This document shows, piece after piece, positions 52,717 to 61,663 of a stretch of DNA of 64,000 nucleotides. The translations under genes and the position numbers were made by a program. The first letter of the stretch is position 1. Every line of letters starts with the position of its first letter. The notes under the pieces were generated by a model, which was not told where the DNA came from, did no database searches, and saw nothing but the letters and a program-made list of their open reading frames with translations. The stretch spans positions 1 through 64,000 of the forward strand of contig JAFXSR010000068.1 of the NCBI GenBank assembly GCA_017525505.1, written 5' to 3'. Source of the stretch: Bacteroidales bacterium. GTDB lineage: Bacteria > Bacteroidota > Bacteroidia > Bacteroidales > WCHB1-69.

Positions 52717-54597
52717 TTAAGGTATCCGTATGGTATCTGTAGTTGCCATGATCATATTGCTGATGCTGAATCCAAACGGATTCAAGCCAGCTTCGTGGAT
52801 ATGGACTTGCGTTAATTTCTCATGTCTTTCAGAGGACAGCACGGTGACAGCTTTTGTCTGGGCTGAGTCAGTGCCCGTATATAAATTGTAAAACAGCACA
52901 TAATTCTTGGAGGGAGAATAGTAATAAATATCCGCTTCGTCAGCCTGGCTGTTGAGAATATTGTATGTGTCCATTTGTGTAATATGGGAAAATGCCATCA
53001 GCAGGTCGCCGTTTTTCTTGTTTTCCGTCGCTTGAACAAAATAAAGGGGAGTATCAGGAGATTCGGCCTGCTGTTGCATGAGATATTCCTGAAGCGTGGA
53101 AAAGTTGTAGTGCCGTTTCGTGAGTCTTATGATAAGATCTTCAAAATCAAGAGTTCCATTGCAGATGCTGAAAGCTGTTTCAGAGGTGTTGTGCAGCTGT
53201 TCGTCGTAAATGAGGGCATTTTCGGGGATGTTGTCAAACCCTTGTTTTTCGGCAATAAGTTGTATTGCGGTAACCCTGTTCTGGCTTTTTTTCCATTCTT
53301 TACTGGTCAAATCATTCATATAGTATGATAATACAGAGCCTGCGAAAAACAGTAGGCAACATATAAGGCGAGTCATTAATATAAAATGTTTTGTCCGGCA
53401 GACTTTTAATAGTGCGGTCATCAGAAGAGCAATAGTCAGCATGATGCCGAAATAGGAATAGAAAGAGGTTATATAGCCCTGCATAAAGAACCATTCTGTG
53501 TTGTACTTCTCACTGATGGCGATTAGAAAATGTGCGGAATAAGCGAAAATTATTGCAGCAACAATGCCCACGATAATGGTTGTCCAGGAAATCTTCTTAA
53601 AATAGTCCTTTTGCGTAAGGAACCACAAAATGCCGCATTGTATAAGGGCGTTGACATAGGCAATGGCAGGGGCATGGGTAAGAATGAATCCCAGATTGTT
53701 GTAATGACCTGATATTAATGGGGAATTGACAGCCATCAGTTCTCTTGTTTCATCCAAACCGTAATGACTGCAAGGCATGGCATAAAAAGTGCAATTATGC
53801 AGAATCTGGAAAAAGTTGCCGACATCAACCTGATTGGCAAAAGCATTGCCACTGTAGGGGGTGTTGTATCCGAGTTGATGGTTCAGATAATAACGGTATG
53901 CCATATAGCAGACCGTGTAAACTGTCAGGGCAAGTGCGTATGGAATCAGCTCCTGATACAATGGTTTGTCTTTTAACATGTTGGCAAAGCCTGACTTTCG
54001 CCAGTGGTAACAGAAGATACCCAGGCAAAATAGCAAAGCAAAGACAAGATATTCTTCGTAAAACAGGAAAGACAGGAAAAACAGCAGAGCACTGACTATG
54101 ATTCGCCAGTATCCTTTTCTTTCAGCATAATTGATATAGAGCAGAAAGCCTGCTAAAAACAGTGTAAAACTAAAGGAAAAATAGAAGGGGTATGCGGCAG
54201 GGGGGTAATGCCAGCCTGTCCCGATAAGGGGAAAGGAAAGAAGCAGCAACAAGGTGAGCAAGCCTAATTTGCTGGAATGGAATATTCTGTAAATGACGTA
54301 TGCGAAGAGCAAATAGCATATAAGCAGAGAAGAATATTGCACGAATTTGGTCCAGACGAAGCTGTCGATGAGGTAGGGGGTATAATACAAATACCTGGTA
54401 ATTAGAAAGTAAAATCGTCCTGCGTATTGTGCGAAATATTGAGTGTCAACATATATTGCATTGAGTCCGTAGCGAGCCACATTGTAATAGTGGAAATCGT
54501 CGGCTGTGGTGAAGCCGACTTGGAGAAATGGCAGGAGAGTCAGCACCGCTGTGGCGGTGTATGCCAGAAACCAGAATGCTTTCTCTCGTTTACTCAT
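52717..54597 (-). CDS. polytopic membrane protein, GT-C glycosyltransferase-like (copy 1)
   Basis: The 626-aa protein has about eleven membrane helices in its first ~430 residues and a soluble C-terminal domain (~440-626). An acidic pair in the first extracytoplasmic loop (FTTADDFHYYN, ~residues 29-39) is where GT-C glycosyltransferases have a catalytic Asp. It is a tandem paralogue of 54604-56490, downstream of a GT2 gene of the bactoprenol-glucosyltransferase type. By analogy with gtrB plus serotype-specific gtr genes, it may transfer a sugar from polyprenyl phosphate to a surface glycan. The exact reaction is unknown. Confidence 0.75.
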   Translation of the reverse strand: MSKREKAFWFLAYTATAVLTLLPFLQVGFTTADDFHYYNVARYGLNAIYVDTQYFAQYAGRFYFLITRYLYYTPYLIDSFVWTKFVQYSSLLICYLLFAYVIYRIFHSSKLGLLTLLLLLSFPLIGTGWHYPPAAYPFYFSFSFTLFLAGFLLYINYAERKGYWRIIVSALLFFLSFLFYEEYLVFALLFCLGIFCYHWRKSGFANMLKDKPLYQELIPYALALTVYTVCYMAYRYYLNHQLGYNTPYSGNAFANQVDVGNFFQILHNCTFYAMPCSHYGLDETRELMAVNSPLISGHYNNLGFILTHAPAIAYVNALIQCGILWFLTQKDYFKKISWTTIIVGIVAAIIFAYSAHFLIAISEKYNTEWFFMQGYITSFYSYFGIMLTIALLMTALLKVCRTKHFILMTRLICCLLFFAGSVLSYYMNDLTSKEWKKSQNRVTAIQLIAEKQGFDNIPENALIYDEQLHNTSETAFSICNGTLDFEDLIIRLTKRHYNFSTLQEYLMQQQAESPDTPLYFVQATENKKNGDLLMAFSHITQMDTYNILNSQADEADIYYYSPSKNYVLFYNLYTGTDSAQTKAVTVLSSERHEKLTQVHIHEAGLNPFGFSISNMIMATTDTIRIP

Positions 54598-54603
54598 GGG
54601 GTG

Positions 54604-56490
54604 TTATTTCTTGGATGATATGACTAAAGTGTCGGTGCTGGGTGTTAGCAAGTTGCTGATGTTGAAGTTGAAAGGACTCATGCCTTGTTCCTGAAGATGT
54701 ACATGGGTGAGTTTCTGGTGCGGATTGCTGTTGCTCACATTGATGGAGTTGATGCGGACTGAATCGGTCTGGAAACCAAGTGTATAGAACAAAGTGTAGT
54801 TTTTGGTTGGAGAATAATAGAAGATGTCGGCATCATCAGCCAGCGATTTCAAAATGTTGGTGCTGTCGATTTGGTAAATATGGGAAAATACCAATAATAG
54901 CTCATTGTTTTTCTGACTTGCAACGGCTTGTATGAAATACAAAGGAGCCTCTTGCTTGCTTGTCAGATCGTTGAAAAGCGTTTGCAGGTCCTGAGAGAAA
55001 CTGAAATTTTTTCCAGCGCGCCAGTTGATGTTTTTCTCAAAATCGTAAGTGTTGTCGCAAATGCTGAAACCCAGGTCGGAGGTGTGATGCAGGGCTTCGG
55101 TGTAGATGAGGGCACCTTCGGGTATTTTCTCAAAGAAACCGTCCTGAGCCATCAACTGGATTACCGTTATCCTGTTTTGGCTTCTTTCCCAGGCACGGCT
55201 GAGGTGCTCGTTGGTGTAGGTGTTGACGATTGAGAAACCGAAGAGCAGCACACACCATACAATGGCGATGATTTTCCGGATGGTGGCGGAAGATATTGCT
55301 TTCAGACTTGCCCAAATGACCAGGGCGATTACCAGCATCATACCGAAATAGGAGTAAAATGTGGTAACGTAGGCCTGCATTGAGCTGTACCAGCTGGCGT
55401 TGTACTTGTCGGCCATGGCGACCAGTGTATGTGCGGAGAAAGCGAATGCCAAAGCGACTAGGATGCCGAGGAGGATAGTCTTCCATGAAAGCTTCTGAAA
55501 GTCGTTTTTGAGGATTAAAAACCACAATATGCCACACTGTATCAGGGCGCTAATGTATGCAACTGCGGAAGCATGAGTGAGGATGAAAAACAGGTTGTCG
55601 TAATGTCCGGAGATAAACAGGGAGTTCTGGGCTACCATCGCTGCATCAAGATCATATATTCTGCCGGGGAGTGTATAAAGCGTGCAGTTTTTGAGAATTA
55701 GGAAGAAATGCGAAAGGCTGAAATTGGCCGACAAGGCGGCACCGTCGTAAAGGTGGTAATCTGGAATGGTCCGCATGAGGTAGTGCCGGTAGCCGACGTA
55801 GCAGCCTACATAAATTACCGATACCAGAAAATAGGGGATGATTTCCTGATAAAACTTCTTGTCTTTCAACATATTTGCAAAGCCTGATTGCTCCCAGTTG
55901 CGGATAAGAATATACGAGCAGAAAAGAATAGCGAAAATCAGGTAGGTCTCGTAAAACAGGTAGGTGGCGAAAAACAGCAGGGAGCTGACAATTACCCGCC
56001 AGTAGCCTTTGCGTTCGGTATAGTTGAGGAACAGCAGCACGCCCAGCAGGAATAGCAGAAAGCTGAAATGAAAATAAAAGTTGAAGGCGGTAGGGGGACA
56101 GAAGCGGCCGGAGTCGATGGCGGTGTTGAAAATGAGGAGCAACAGGGTTAGCGCACCGAGTCGTTGGGACTTGAAAATCCGGATAACAAGATAGGTAAAG
56201 AGAAGATAACAGGCTAATAAGGAAGAGTATTGGACGAATTTGGCCCAGGCGAAGCTGTCGAAAAGATAGGGGACGTAATAGAAAATCTTGGTGATGAGGA
56301 AATAAAAGCGGCCGGCACCGTGGGCGTAGGCCTCGGCATCCATCATCCAGTAATCCCAGTTCTGCTGGGCAGTGTTGAAGTATTGGAAATCATCGGAGGT
56401 GGTGAAGCCCACATGGAAAAACGGCAGAAGGGTCAGCACCGCTGTGGCGGCGTATGCCAGAAACCAGAATACTTTCTCTTGCTTACTCAT
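54604..56490 (-). CDS. polytopic membrane protein, GT-C glycosyltransferase-like (copy 2)
   Basis: The 628-aa paralogue of the next gene shows the same architecture and the same loop motif (FTTSDDFQYFN). Its start overlaps the end of the GT2 gene by 8 bp, and its own stop lies 6 bp before copy 1. The DNA around each start is nearly identical in the two copies (CTCATGGGGTGTTATTTCTT on the plus strand at 54594 and 56486), and so is the 5' coding part. This shows a tandem duplication that later diverged. Different acceptors or linkages for the two copies are plausible but unproven. Confidence 0.75.
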   Translation of the reverse strand: MSKQEKVFWFLAYAATAVLTLLPFFHVGFTTSDDFQYFNTAQQNWDYWMMDAEAYAHGAGRFYFLITKIFYYVPYLFDSFAWAKFVQYSSLLACYLLFTYLVIRIFKSQRLGALTLLLLIFNTAIDSGRFCPPTAFNFYFHFSFLLFLLGVLLFLNYTERKGYWRVIVSSLLFFATYLFYETYLIFAILFCSYILIRNWEQSGFANMLKDKKFYQEIIPYFLVSVIYVGCYVGYRHYLMRTIPDYHLYDGAALSANFSLSHFFLILKNCTLYTLPGRIYDLDAAMVAQNSLFISGHYDNLFFILTHASAVAYISALIQCGILWFLILKNDFQKLSWKTILLGILVALAFAFSAHTLVAMADKYNASWYSSMQAYVTTFYSYFGMMLVIALVIWASLKAISSATIRKIIAIVWCVLLFGFSIVNTYTNEHLSRAWERSQNRITVIQLMAQDGFFEKIPEGALIYTEALHHTSDLGFSICDNTYDFEKNINWRAGKNFSFSQDLQTLFNDLTSKQEAPLYFIQAVASQKNNELLLVFSHIYQIDSTNILKSLADDADIFYYSPTKNYTLFYTLGFQTDSVRINSINVSNSNPHQKLTHVHLQEQGMSPFNFNISNLLTPSTDTLVISSKK

Positions 56491-57424
56491 GGGGTGTTAT
56501 TTCTTGAATGACATATAAGGGTCTCTGTTTCACCTCGTCGAAGATGAAGCCGATATAGTAGCCGATGGCCCCGGTGACAAAGAGTTGGATGCCGGCGAAA
56601 GCGCTGAGGAAGATGACAATGGTGGTATATCCTGAAACGGGCGTATCGACAATCCACATAATGACGGAGTAGATGATGAGGATGATACTCAGGAGAACGA
56701 ACGTCATGCCTGCGTATATGCCGATTTTAAGCGGAGTTTTGGAGAAGGAAGCGATGGCGGTAAAGGAGAATTTCAGCAGTTTCCACAGGGAATACTTGCT
56801 TTTTCCTGCGGCACGCGAGGGGGCCTCATAGTTGATGGAATCTTTTTCGAAGCCGATATTTTGAATGATGCCTCGCAGGAAACGGGTTCGCTCGCGGTAG
56901 TCGGTTTTGAGCACATCGATAACCTTTCTTGAAACTAAGAAGAAATCGGAGGCATTGGGTTGGAGTTGGGCATCCGACATCCTGTTGATGATGTGGTAGA
57001 ACAGTTTGGAACTGAGGTGCTTGCTGGCGCCTCCGTCGGCACGGTCGGTGCGCATCATGGTAATCACATCCTTGCCTTCCTGGTGTTTCGCCAGCATTTG
57101 GGGCAGAAGGGTTGGCGGGTGCTGCAGGTCGCTGTCCATGCAGATGGCGGCCCCTCCGCGGCAGTGGTCGAGTCCGGCCAGCATGGCCGCCTCATGGCCG
57201 AAGTTGCGGGAGAAGTGGATGACGCGCACCCGGGGGTCTTTCTCCATCAGCTGGTGCAGCACCTGGCGACTGTTGTCGCGGCTGCCGTCGTTGACAAACA
57301 ACAGCTCAAAATCGGCGGTGTCGCTGAGACTGTCCATCACTGCGGATACCTCTTGGTGAAAGAGCGGCAGAACCGCTTCCTCGTTGTAAACCGACACGAT
57401 GATGGAGTATAGGGGTTTTCGCAT
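56483..57424 (-). CDS. GT2 polyprenyl-phosphate glycosyltransferase (GtrB/DPM1-like)
   Basis: The 313-aa protein has an N-terminal GT-A domain (SIIVSVYNEEAVLP, FVNDGSRDNS, CMDSDLQHPP with the DxD-type DSD, and RADGGASKHLSSKLFY) and two C-terminal membrane helices (~235-258 and ~268-292). Such enzymes load a sugar from a nucleotide donor onto undecaprenyl phosphate at the inner membrane. It is the first gene of a minus-strand unit and overlaps the first GT-C-like gene by 8 bp, so the donor-making and donor-using steps are coupled. Confidence 0.9.
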   Translation of the reverse strand: MRKPLYSIIVSVYNEEAVLPLFHQEVSAVMDSLSDTADFELLFVNDGSRDNSRQVLHQLMEKDPRVRVIHFSRNFGHEAAMLAGLDHCRGGAAICMDSDLQHPPTLLPQMLAKHQEGKDVITMMRTDRADGGASKHLSSKLFYHIINRMSDAQLQPNASDFFLVSRKVIDVLKTDYRERTRFLRGIIQNIGFEKDSINYEAPSRAAGKSKYSLWKLLKFSFTAIASFSKTPLKIGIYAGMTFVLLSIILIIYSVIMWIVDTPVSGYTTIVIFLSAFAGIQLFVTGAIGYYIGFIFDEVKQRPLYVIQEITPHE

Positions 57425-57750
57425 AATTTTCAGTATAATAAAAGTGCAAAGTTACACAAAATTCTTGAAATATACGCAGATTTTTTTCCGATACTTGATA
57501 TTTTCAAATTTTATAATATCAATTTTTTTTGTGTTTTTTTGACAAAAACATAAAAAACACTTTTCTGTGGTTTTTTTCCTTTTAAGAATCCCTTCTTTAT
57601 GGAAAAGAAAAAACATCAAAAACATTCATTAATGCATTGTTCTACTTGTTTTTGCATACGCAGGTATGTGTTTTTCTTGTTTTTGTCTGGATGATAATTG
57701 AAAGTGGCCTAATAGAATCTGCCAAGGTATTATAATATACGATAAATTTA
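57425..57750. other. AT-rich intergenic region with the glycosyltransferase operon promoter
   Basis: A minus-strand -7 box TAACTTTG (57454-57447) lies 22 bp upstream of the GT2 start. The rest is A/T-rich with many T runs, and no gene is visible. Confidence 0.5.
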
Positions 57751-58160
57751 TCACATGTCATCCATTGAGAGTGCACGTAGTTCAAGCTTGTATCGTCTGA
57801 ATTCTGATGCTGGCAGATTTTCTACCTTGCCTTGTAGGTCTGAAATGCTTATTTTGTTGGAGTTGCGTTTGACTTCTGCGACAATGCCGGTGTGGTCGAA
57901 TTCGTTCAGGGCTATCAAATCTATTTCGTTTTCTCCCTTACGATCCCACCAATTGCCCACCATGGTGTATTGTCCGTTTTCCATAACCAGCGCTTGGAAG
58001 TACTGTTCCAGTGTATGGCCCGTGAATTGTTCGTATCCGCGTACCATGTTCTGTTTACTTTGTACAAGTTTTGGAATTCGTCGAACACTACCGTGAAGTG
58101 TCGTTTCTGCGACTCACGCATGATTACCTCGAAGAGGTCGCGAAAGTGAGCCAGCTGCAT
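57751..58160 (-). pseudogene. decayed AAA ATPase/DUF234-type gene (ATPase 3 remnant)
   Basis: The 5' part (from 58160) encodes MQLAHFRDLFEVIMRESQ, then a Walker B block FTVVFDEFQNLY. After about position 58050 the family sequence continues in another frame as MVRGYEQFTGHTLEQYFQAL, followed by a nuclease-like motif NEIDLIALNEFDHTGIVAEVKRN. The N-terminal P-loop and the ~250 residues between Walker B and the nuclease domain are missing. So it is truncated and internally deleted with a frame change. It is related in plan to the intact ATPases at 22756 and 27549 but is not a close copy. Confidence 0.82.
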
Positions 58161-58328
58161 AGAATTTCATAATGTAAATCTACATTTATATAAATTATTA
58201 TTTCTATTTCAAAATATTATCTTACTGTAAATCAATTATATAAAATTTCAACTTTTGATTAAATCCTGTGTAAGGATACAAAAATTTTCTATATAACACT
58301 ATAAAACAACGTGATTATGCTTCTTTTT
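58161..58328. other. AT-rich spacer
   Basis: No gene seen. It contains a small inverted repeat AATGTA-aatc-TACATT at 58171-58186. Confidence 0.4.
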
Positions 58329-58529
58329 CTAAAAAATTGTTTCCGCCAGGTTAATGATAATCTTTGACCCGTCGATGTTGGTGTTGTCCATCTTGACAAA
58401 ACCGTAGGTGTCGTTTCTCACCTCAAACCAAACGCCATCTTTGCCGCTCCGCGAATATTCGGTGTTTTGGGAAAATGCCGGAAGACAGACACAGACTGTC
58501 AGGATAACGAAGGGGATAATCTTTTCCAT
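58329..58529 (-). CDS. small secreted protein, possibly a truncated remnant
   Basis: The 66-aa product has a signal peptide (MEKIIPFVILTVCVCLPAFSQ) followed by 45 residues (NTEYSRSGKDGVWFEVRNDT ... INLAETIF). The start at 58529 puts the signal peptide at the N-terminus; the frame extends upstream to 58601 without family sense. I do not recognise it. Its short length and position among pseudogenes suggest the beginning of a once longer secreted protein. Confidence 0.5.
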   Translation of the reverse strand: MEKIIPFVILTVCVCLPAFSQNTEYSRSGKDGVWFEVRNDTYGFVKMDNTNIDGSKIIINLAETIF

Positions 58530-58621
58530 GTTGTTATGTGTTTGTCTGAAGTAGTTGATGGTCAATGGTAAATTGGGTAAATTGCAGGGTAGCATTTTCA
58601 CGATAAATGAGTAAATTCATA

Positions 58622-60166
58622 TCACCTATGATTGAAAACAGATTGAAGAAAAGTATCTTTATTAAATAAGTACTGCTCAGAGTAAATGTATTTTGGATGA
58701 AAAAAGTTACGCATAATCTCTTCTTCCAAAGATGTTTGAACTAAAATTTCAGGGTTGTCTTGATAACAATCCAAAGCATCTGAAATTTCAGTAAAATCAA
58801 TATCACATTCCATTGCGAAAGTAAACTTCGAATTAGATAATTGAAAAAGAGAAGGCCCCACTCCTCGTCCTGCCAATATACCTGTTGGTATTCCAACAGA
58901 AATAAATCTGTCAGAATATCTACACAGAGAACTGAGAGAATGCGCAGCTGATAATGTATTTTGATCCTGCAAAACATAAAAACAGCCCTTAAAACCCATA
59001 TTAAAAGAGTCTGGATCAAGCGTGAAAGTATCCGTAACACAAGCGAAAGACTGCCCAAAATAGTTATATTTGGTCAATTTTGTTTGCCATTGTTTGTGGC
59101 AATAATTGACAATATCTTCTTGATTTCTGACAGCTAAACAGGTAGGGAATGATATGGTATCGCAGATTAATCGTTCCACTATGTTAATCCATACTTCGTC
59201 ACTACCTCCACGATTATTCCGAACATCAAAAACAATTTTTTCAGGATTGTAATCTTGAAAAATATGGAGTAATTCGTCTATAATTGGCTTTTCTATCCCT
59301 GGACTCATCACAGGAATACGAATATAAACCACACGATTATTATCGAAATACACCACATTTTTTGATTCGGTTTTGGGAAACTGTTTTAGTATTTTCTTTT
59401 GACCAGAAGATAAGCGATATAATTTTACAGGATACAAAGCCAAATTAACGTTTTTTTCATTCCCCTCCTTGTCCTGAAAAGTGATTTGAGACAATGGCAA
59501 TCTCAGCATATTGCTGTAATATTTGCGATTTTTGTGATCCCAACGGACAAACGCTCCTATTTGTTTGTGAAGATTGTTGTAAACGTATGTATCAACATTT
59601 TCACCATTGACCTTAGTCAAAATTGACTCGCAAATTTTTACCTTTGAATTTTTCCCTTTAAGCACGATCTCTCCCATTGTATAGTACTTACCGTCAATAT
59701 ACTGAAGGAAGCTGCCAAAACTAAAAGAAGAATTATCCGAACAGTTGGATGCAGGGCTTTCAGTATAATATCTCATTACACTTCGAATAGCACTTGTATC
59801 AATTGCTTTAAAAGTAGTGTTATGATATAATGGCATCCAAAAGGGCGAACGAGTGGGAGAAATTGCATAGGCGTGTATGTCAACAAGGGCGGACACAGCA
59901 TTTTCTAGCAGTTTGAAATAGTCGTGATTACTGCAAACACTGTCAATTTGAGGACGTAAACTTTCCAATCTACTTAATACGTTATACCCTGTAACCATTT
60001 CACGTACATTGATTTGTGGATTATAATCCCTAACGATTTGCACAAACTGGTTGTAATCCTCATACATCTGTTGCCTGGAGAAGGAAAGATGAGAATCTTG
60101 TGCCAACAGAAAGAATGGTAACATTATGAGAAATAACAAGCTATGAATTTTTCTTTTGATATGCAT
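58622..60166 (-). CDS. secreted S41-type (tail-specific protease-like) protein
   Basis: The 514-aa protein has a Sec signal peptide (residues 1-22, ending LLAQ), an N-terminal helical/PDZ-like part and a C-terminal S41 fold with FDVRNNRGGSDEV (~residue 297) and the nucleophile region QDQNTLSAAHS (~residue 395). The serine is present. The next motif reads GIPTGILAGRGVG, without the Lys seen in classical CtpA-type enzymes, so it belongs to the Lys-less S41 branch or is inactive. It is monocistronic in appearance, between a small secreted ORF and a pseudogene fragment. Confidence 0.8.
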   Translation of the reverse strand: MHIKRKIHSLLFLIMLPFFLLAQDSHLSFSRQQMYEDYNQFVQIVRDYNPQINVREMVTGYNVLSRLESLRPQIDSVCSNHDYFKLLENAVSALVDIHAYAISPTRSPFWMPLYHNTTFKAIDTSAIRSVMRYYTESPASNCSDNSSFSFGSFLQYIDGKYYTMGEIVLKGKNSKVKICESILTKVNGENVDTYVYNNLHKQIGAFVRWDHKNRKYYSNMLRLPLSQITFQDKEGNEKNVNLALYPVKLYRLSSGQKKILKQFPKTESKNVVYFDNNRVVYIRIPVMSPGIEKPIIDELLHIFQDYNPEKIVFDVRNNRGGSDEVWINIVERLICDTISFPTCLAVRNQEDIVNYCHKQWQTKLTKYNYFGQSFACVTDTFTLDPDSFNMGFKGCFYVLQDQNTLSAAHSLSSLCRYSDRFISVGIPTGILAGRGVGPSLFQLSNSKFTFAMECDIDFTEISDALDCYQDNPEILVQTSLEEEIMRNFFHPKYIYSEQYLFNKDTFLQSVFNHR

Positions 60167-60187
60167 TGTGAAACAATTTTAAAGTTG

Positions 60188-60398
60188 TTACTTTTTCCTC
60201 GCCGCAATCACCCTGAATCCGATGCGTGGGGATGGGGCGTCGTAACGTTTTTCGCTGTCGATGCGGATGTCGTAACCGGGGTCGAGGAAGTTGTCACTGG
60301 TGATTTCCGAGCCGGTTTTCAACAAAGAGAGAGGAGGTAGTTGTATAACTCGTGATAATATAGTACAGCATTTTTTCTATCAGCTGTTCTCTTGTCAT
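60188..60398 (-). pseudogene. remnant of a SUMF1/formylglycine-enzyme-like gene
   Basis: The last ~45 codons read ...SEITSDNFLDPGYDIRIDSE... and end APSPRIGFRVIAARKK-stop at 60190-60188. The GFRV ending near the C-terminus is typical of SUMF1-fold proteins. Upstream, an ATG at 60398 opens only a 34-codon ORF in another frame (MTREQLIEKMLYYI...), which stops at 60294. The fragment has kept a promoter-like TATCTTTG (minus, 60419-60412). Most of the gene is lost. Confidence 0.6.
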
Positions 60399-60411
60399 TC
60401 TAAAATTTTGG

Positions 60412-60419
60412 CAAAGATA
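60412..60419 (-). promoter_or_regulatory. -7 box in front of the SUMF1-like remnant
   Basis: Minus-strand TATCTTTG, 14 bp upstream of the ATG at 60398. It probably belonged to the lost gene. Confidence 0.45.
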
Positions 60420-60476
60420 CAAAATAATCGCATTCAATTGTTGCAAAAGTTATTCATCAAGCAAAGTATTAAAGAA

Positions 60477-61400
60477 TCAATCGTATGCGGGCATGATCAT
60501 GAATTCGTCCTTTTTCAACTCTTGCAAAGGAGGCAAACCGAGCCAGCGCCTGCGCTTGTTGACTAACTCCGTATCCGGGTTCGCATTCTTTCCGTTATTG
60601 TCCCATTGGCCATAGTAACTCTGGCAACCGAATGCGCGGATTATACATTTGTCATACAAATCGGCATATACAAATGGCATGCAAATTCCTTCTTCCACCT
60701 TTTTTCTCGTAATGGGTTCAAAATAAGTGAGCCAAAACAGAGGGTATGCTGAAAAAAGATGTCTGGATAATATGATGGAAACCTCTTTGTCCACACTAAA
60801 AATATTTTCATATTCAGGATATTCTTTCATTAAATTCACCAGTCTTTTCATAATCAGCGAATCCGAAAACCTCAGTATATCAGTATATTCAGGGTGTTTT
60901 AACTCATATTTTCTCGCAAATTGGTCTGCACCTAACAATTGCCGGAGTTCGTAAATTAATTGTGATTCCCGAACTGAATGTACACACATTGACAGGTATT
61001 CCTTCAGTTTCCGATTATATAAGGCCGTGTCTTTGACAAAATACTCTTTCCTGTAGGTATAGCCAAATTCGTCAGGTTCCGCGAAACCGTTATTAATGGC
61101 CAGGTCATAATAGGTGATGGCTTTTGTGAGGTTCCCGCTTTGAGCCAGGACATCAGCATAACCCCGATAGAAAGGGCCACAGACAGAGAGCGGTGGATCC
61201 ATTGCGAACAAATCCTCATACGCCTTGATTGCCACAGGTAAATTCTCGGGTTTATGATATACACGGATAGAATTGATGACTTCCTTTTGCTTATTGATTT
61301 TTTGAACTTTTTTTGAAAGTACAATATCCTTTTGTTGGGGCTGGCATACGGCGCCAAAAACAATATAAAGGAAGATAACAAGTAAGGAGATTTTTTTCAT
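60477..61400 (-). CDS. secreted protein of unknown function with TPR-like segment
   Basis: The 307-aa protein has a signal peptide (MKKISLLVIFLYIVFGAVCQ). A stretch at ~50-110 resembles tetratricopeptide helices (AIKAYEDLFAMDPPLS ... YADVLAQSGNLTKAITYYDL). The remaining part is helical and not recognised, ending DEFMIMPAYD. It is in a minus-strand series of secreted proteins (58329-63327), but gaps with repeats on both sides argue against a simple operon. Confidence 0.75.
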   Translation of the reverse strand: MKKISLLVIFLYIVFGAVCQPQQKDIVLSKKVQKINKQKEVINSIRVYHKPENLPVAIKAYEDLFAMDPPLSVCGPFYRGYADVLAQSGNLTKAITYYDLAINNGFAEPDEFGYTYRKEYFVKDTALYNRKLKEYLSMCVHSVRESQLIYELRQLLGADQFARKYELKHPEYTDILRFSDSLIMKRLVNLMKEYPEYENIFSVDKEVSIILSRHLFSAYPLFWLTYFEPITRKKVEEGICMPFVYADLYDKCIIRAFGCQSYYGQWDNNGKNANPDTELVNKRRRWLGLPPLQELKKDEFMIMPAYD

Positions 61401-61442
61401 GGTTTACACTTTTATTTCATATTATTGATTTTTTTTATTGTT

Positions 61443-61505
61443 GCGTGCTTTCAGCACGCTATTCTATTAACCCCTAACAAGGCCGTAGGCCGCAGTTTGG
61501 GGTGG
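61443..61505. repeat. hairpin and 39-bp REP-like element, copy 2
   Basis: GCGTGCT-ttc-AGCACGC (61443-61459) is followed by TTAACCCCTAACAAGGCCGT... (61467-61505), the second copy of the element at 15902-15940. The stop codon of the small ORF 61467-61655 lies inside it. Confidence 0.8.
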
Positions 61506-61655
61506 CGATACTCGTGGTGGAATGCAGCGTGCCGAAAGTACGCAACTATTCACATAATAGCCGCTGATTCTCAAACTGTCCTGCTCCATGGTTTTTACTA
61601 ATGCCTCTGCGGCGCGCTTGTTTTTGGGTTTGTTGAAAACGCCTTCGAATGTCAT
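61467..61655 (-). CDS. possible small ORF running into a REP-like element
   Basis: The 62-codon frame starts at an ATG 9 bp after the stop of the 160-aa gene: MTFEGVFNKPKNKRAAEALV and so on to SGYYVNSCVLSARC. The last ~20 residues come from the REP-like repeat, so the original end was probably replaced. I recognise no family. It may be a truncated third gene of the operon or noncoding. Confidence 0.35.
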   Translation of the reverse strand: MTFEGVFNKPKNKRAAEALVKTMEQDSLRISGYYVNSCVLSARCIPPRVSPPQTAAYGLVRG

Positions 61656-61663
61656 ATATTGGA

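Noticed and set aside
57425..57750. Hidden gene in the AT-rich gap.
   Set aside because: No frame of useful length or protein-like composition on either strand.
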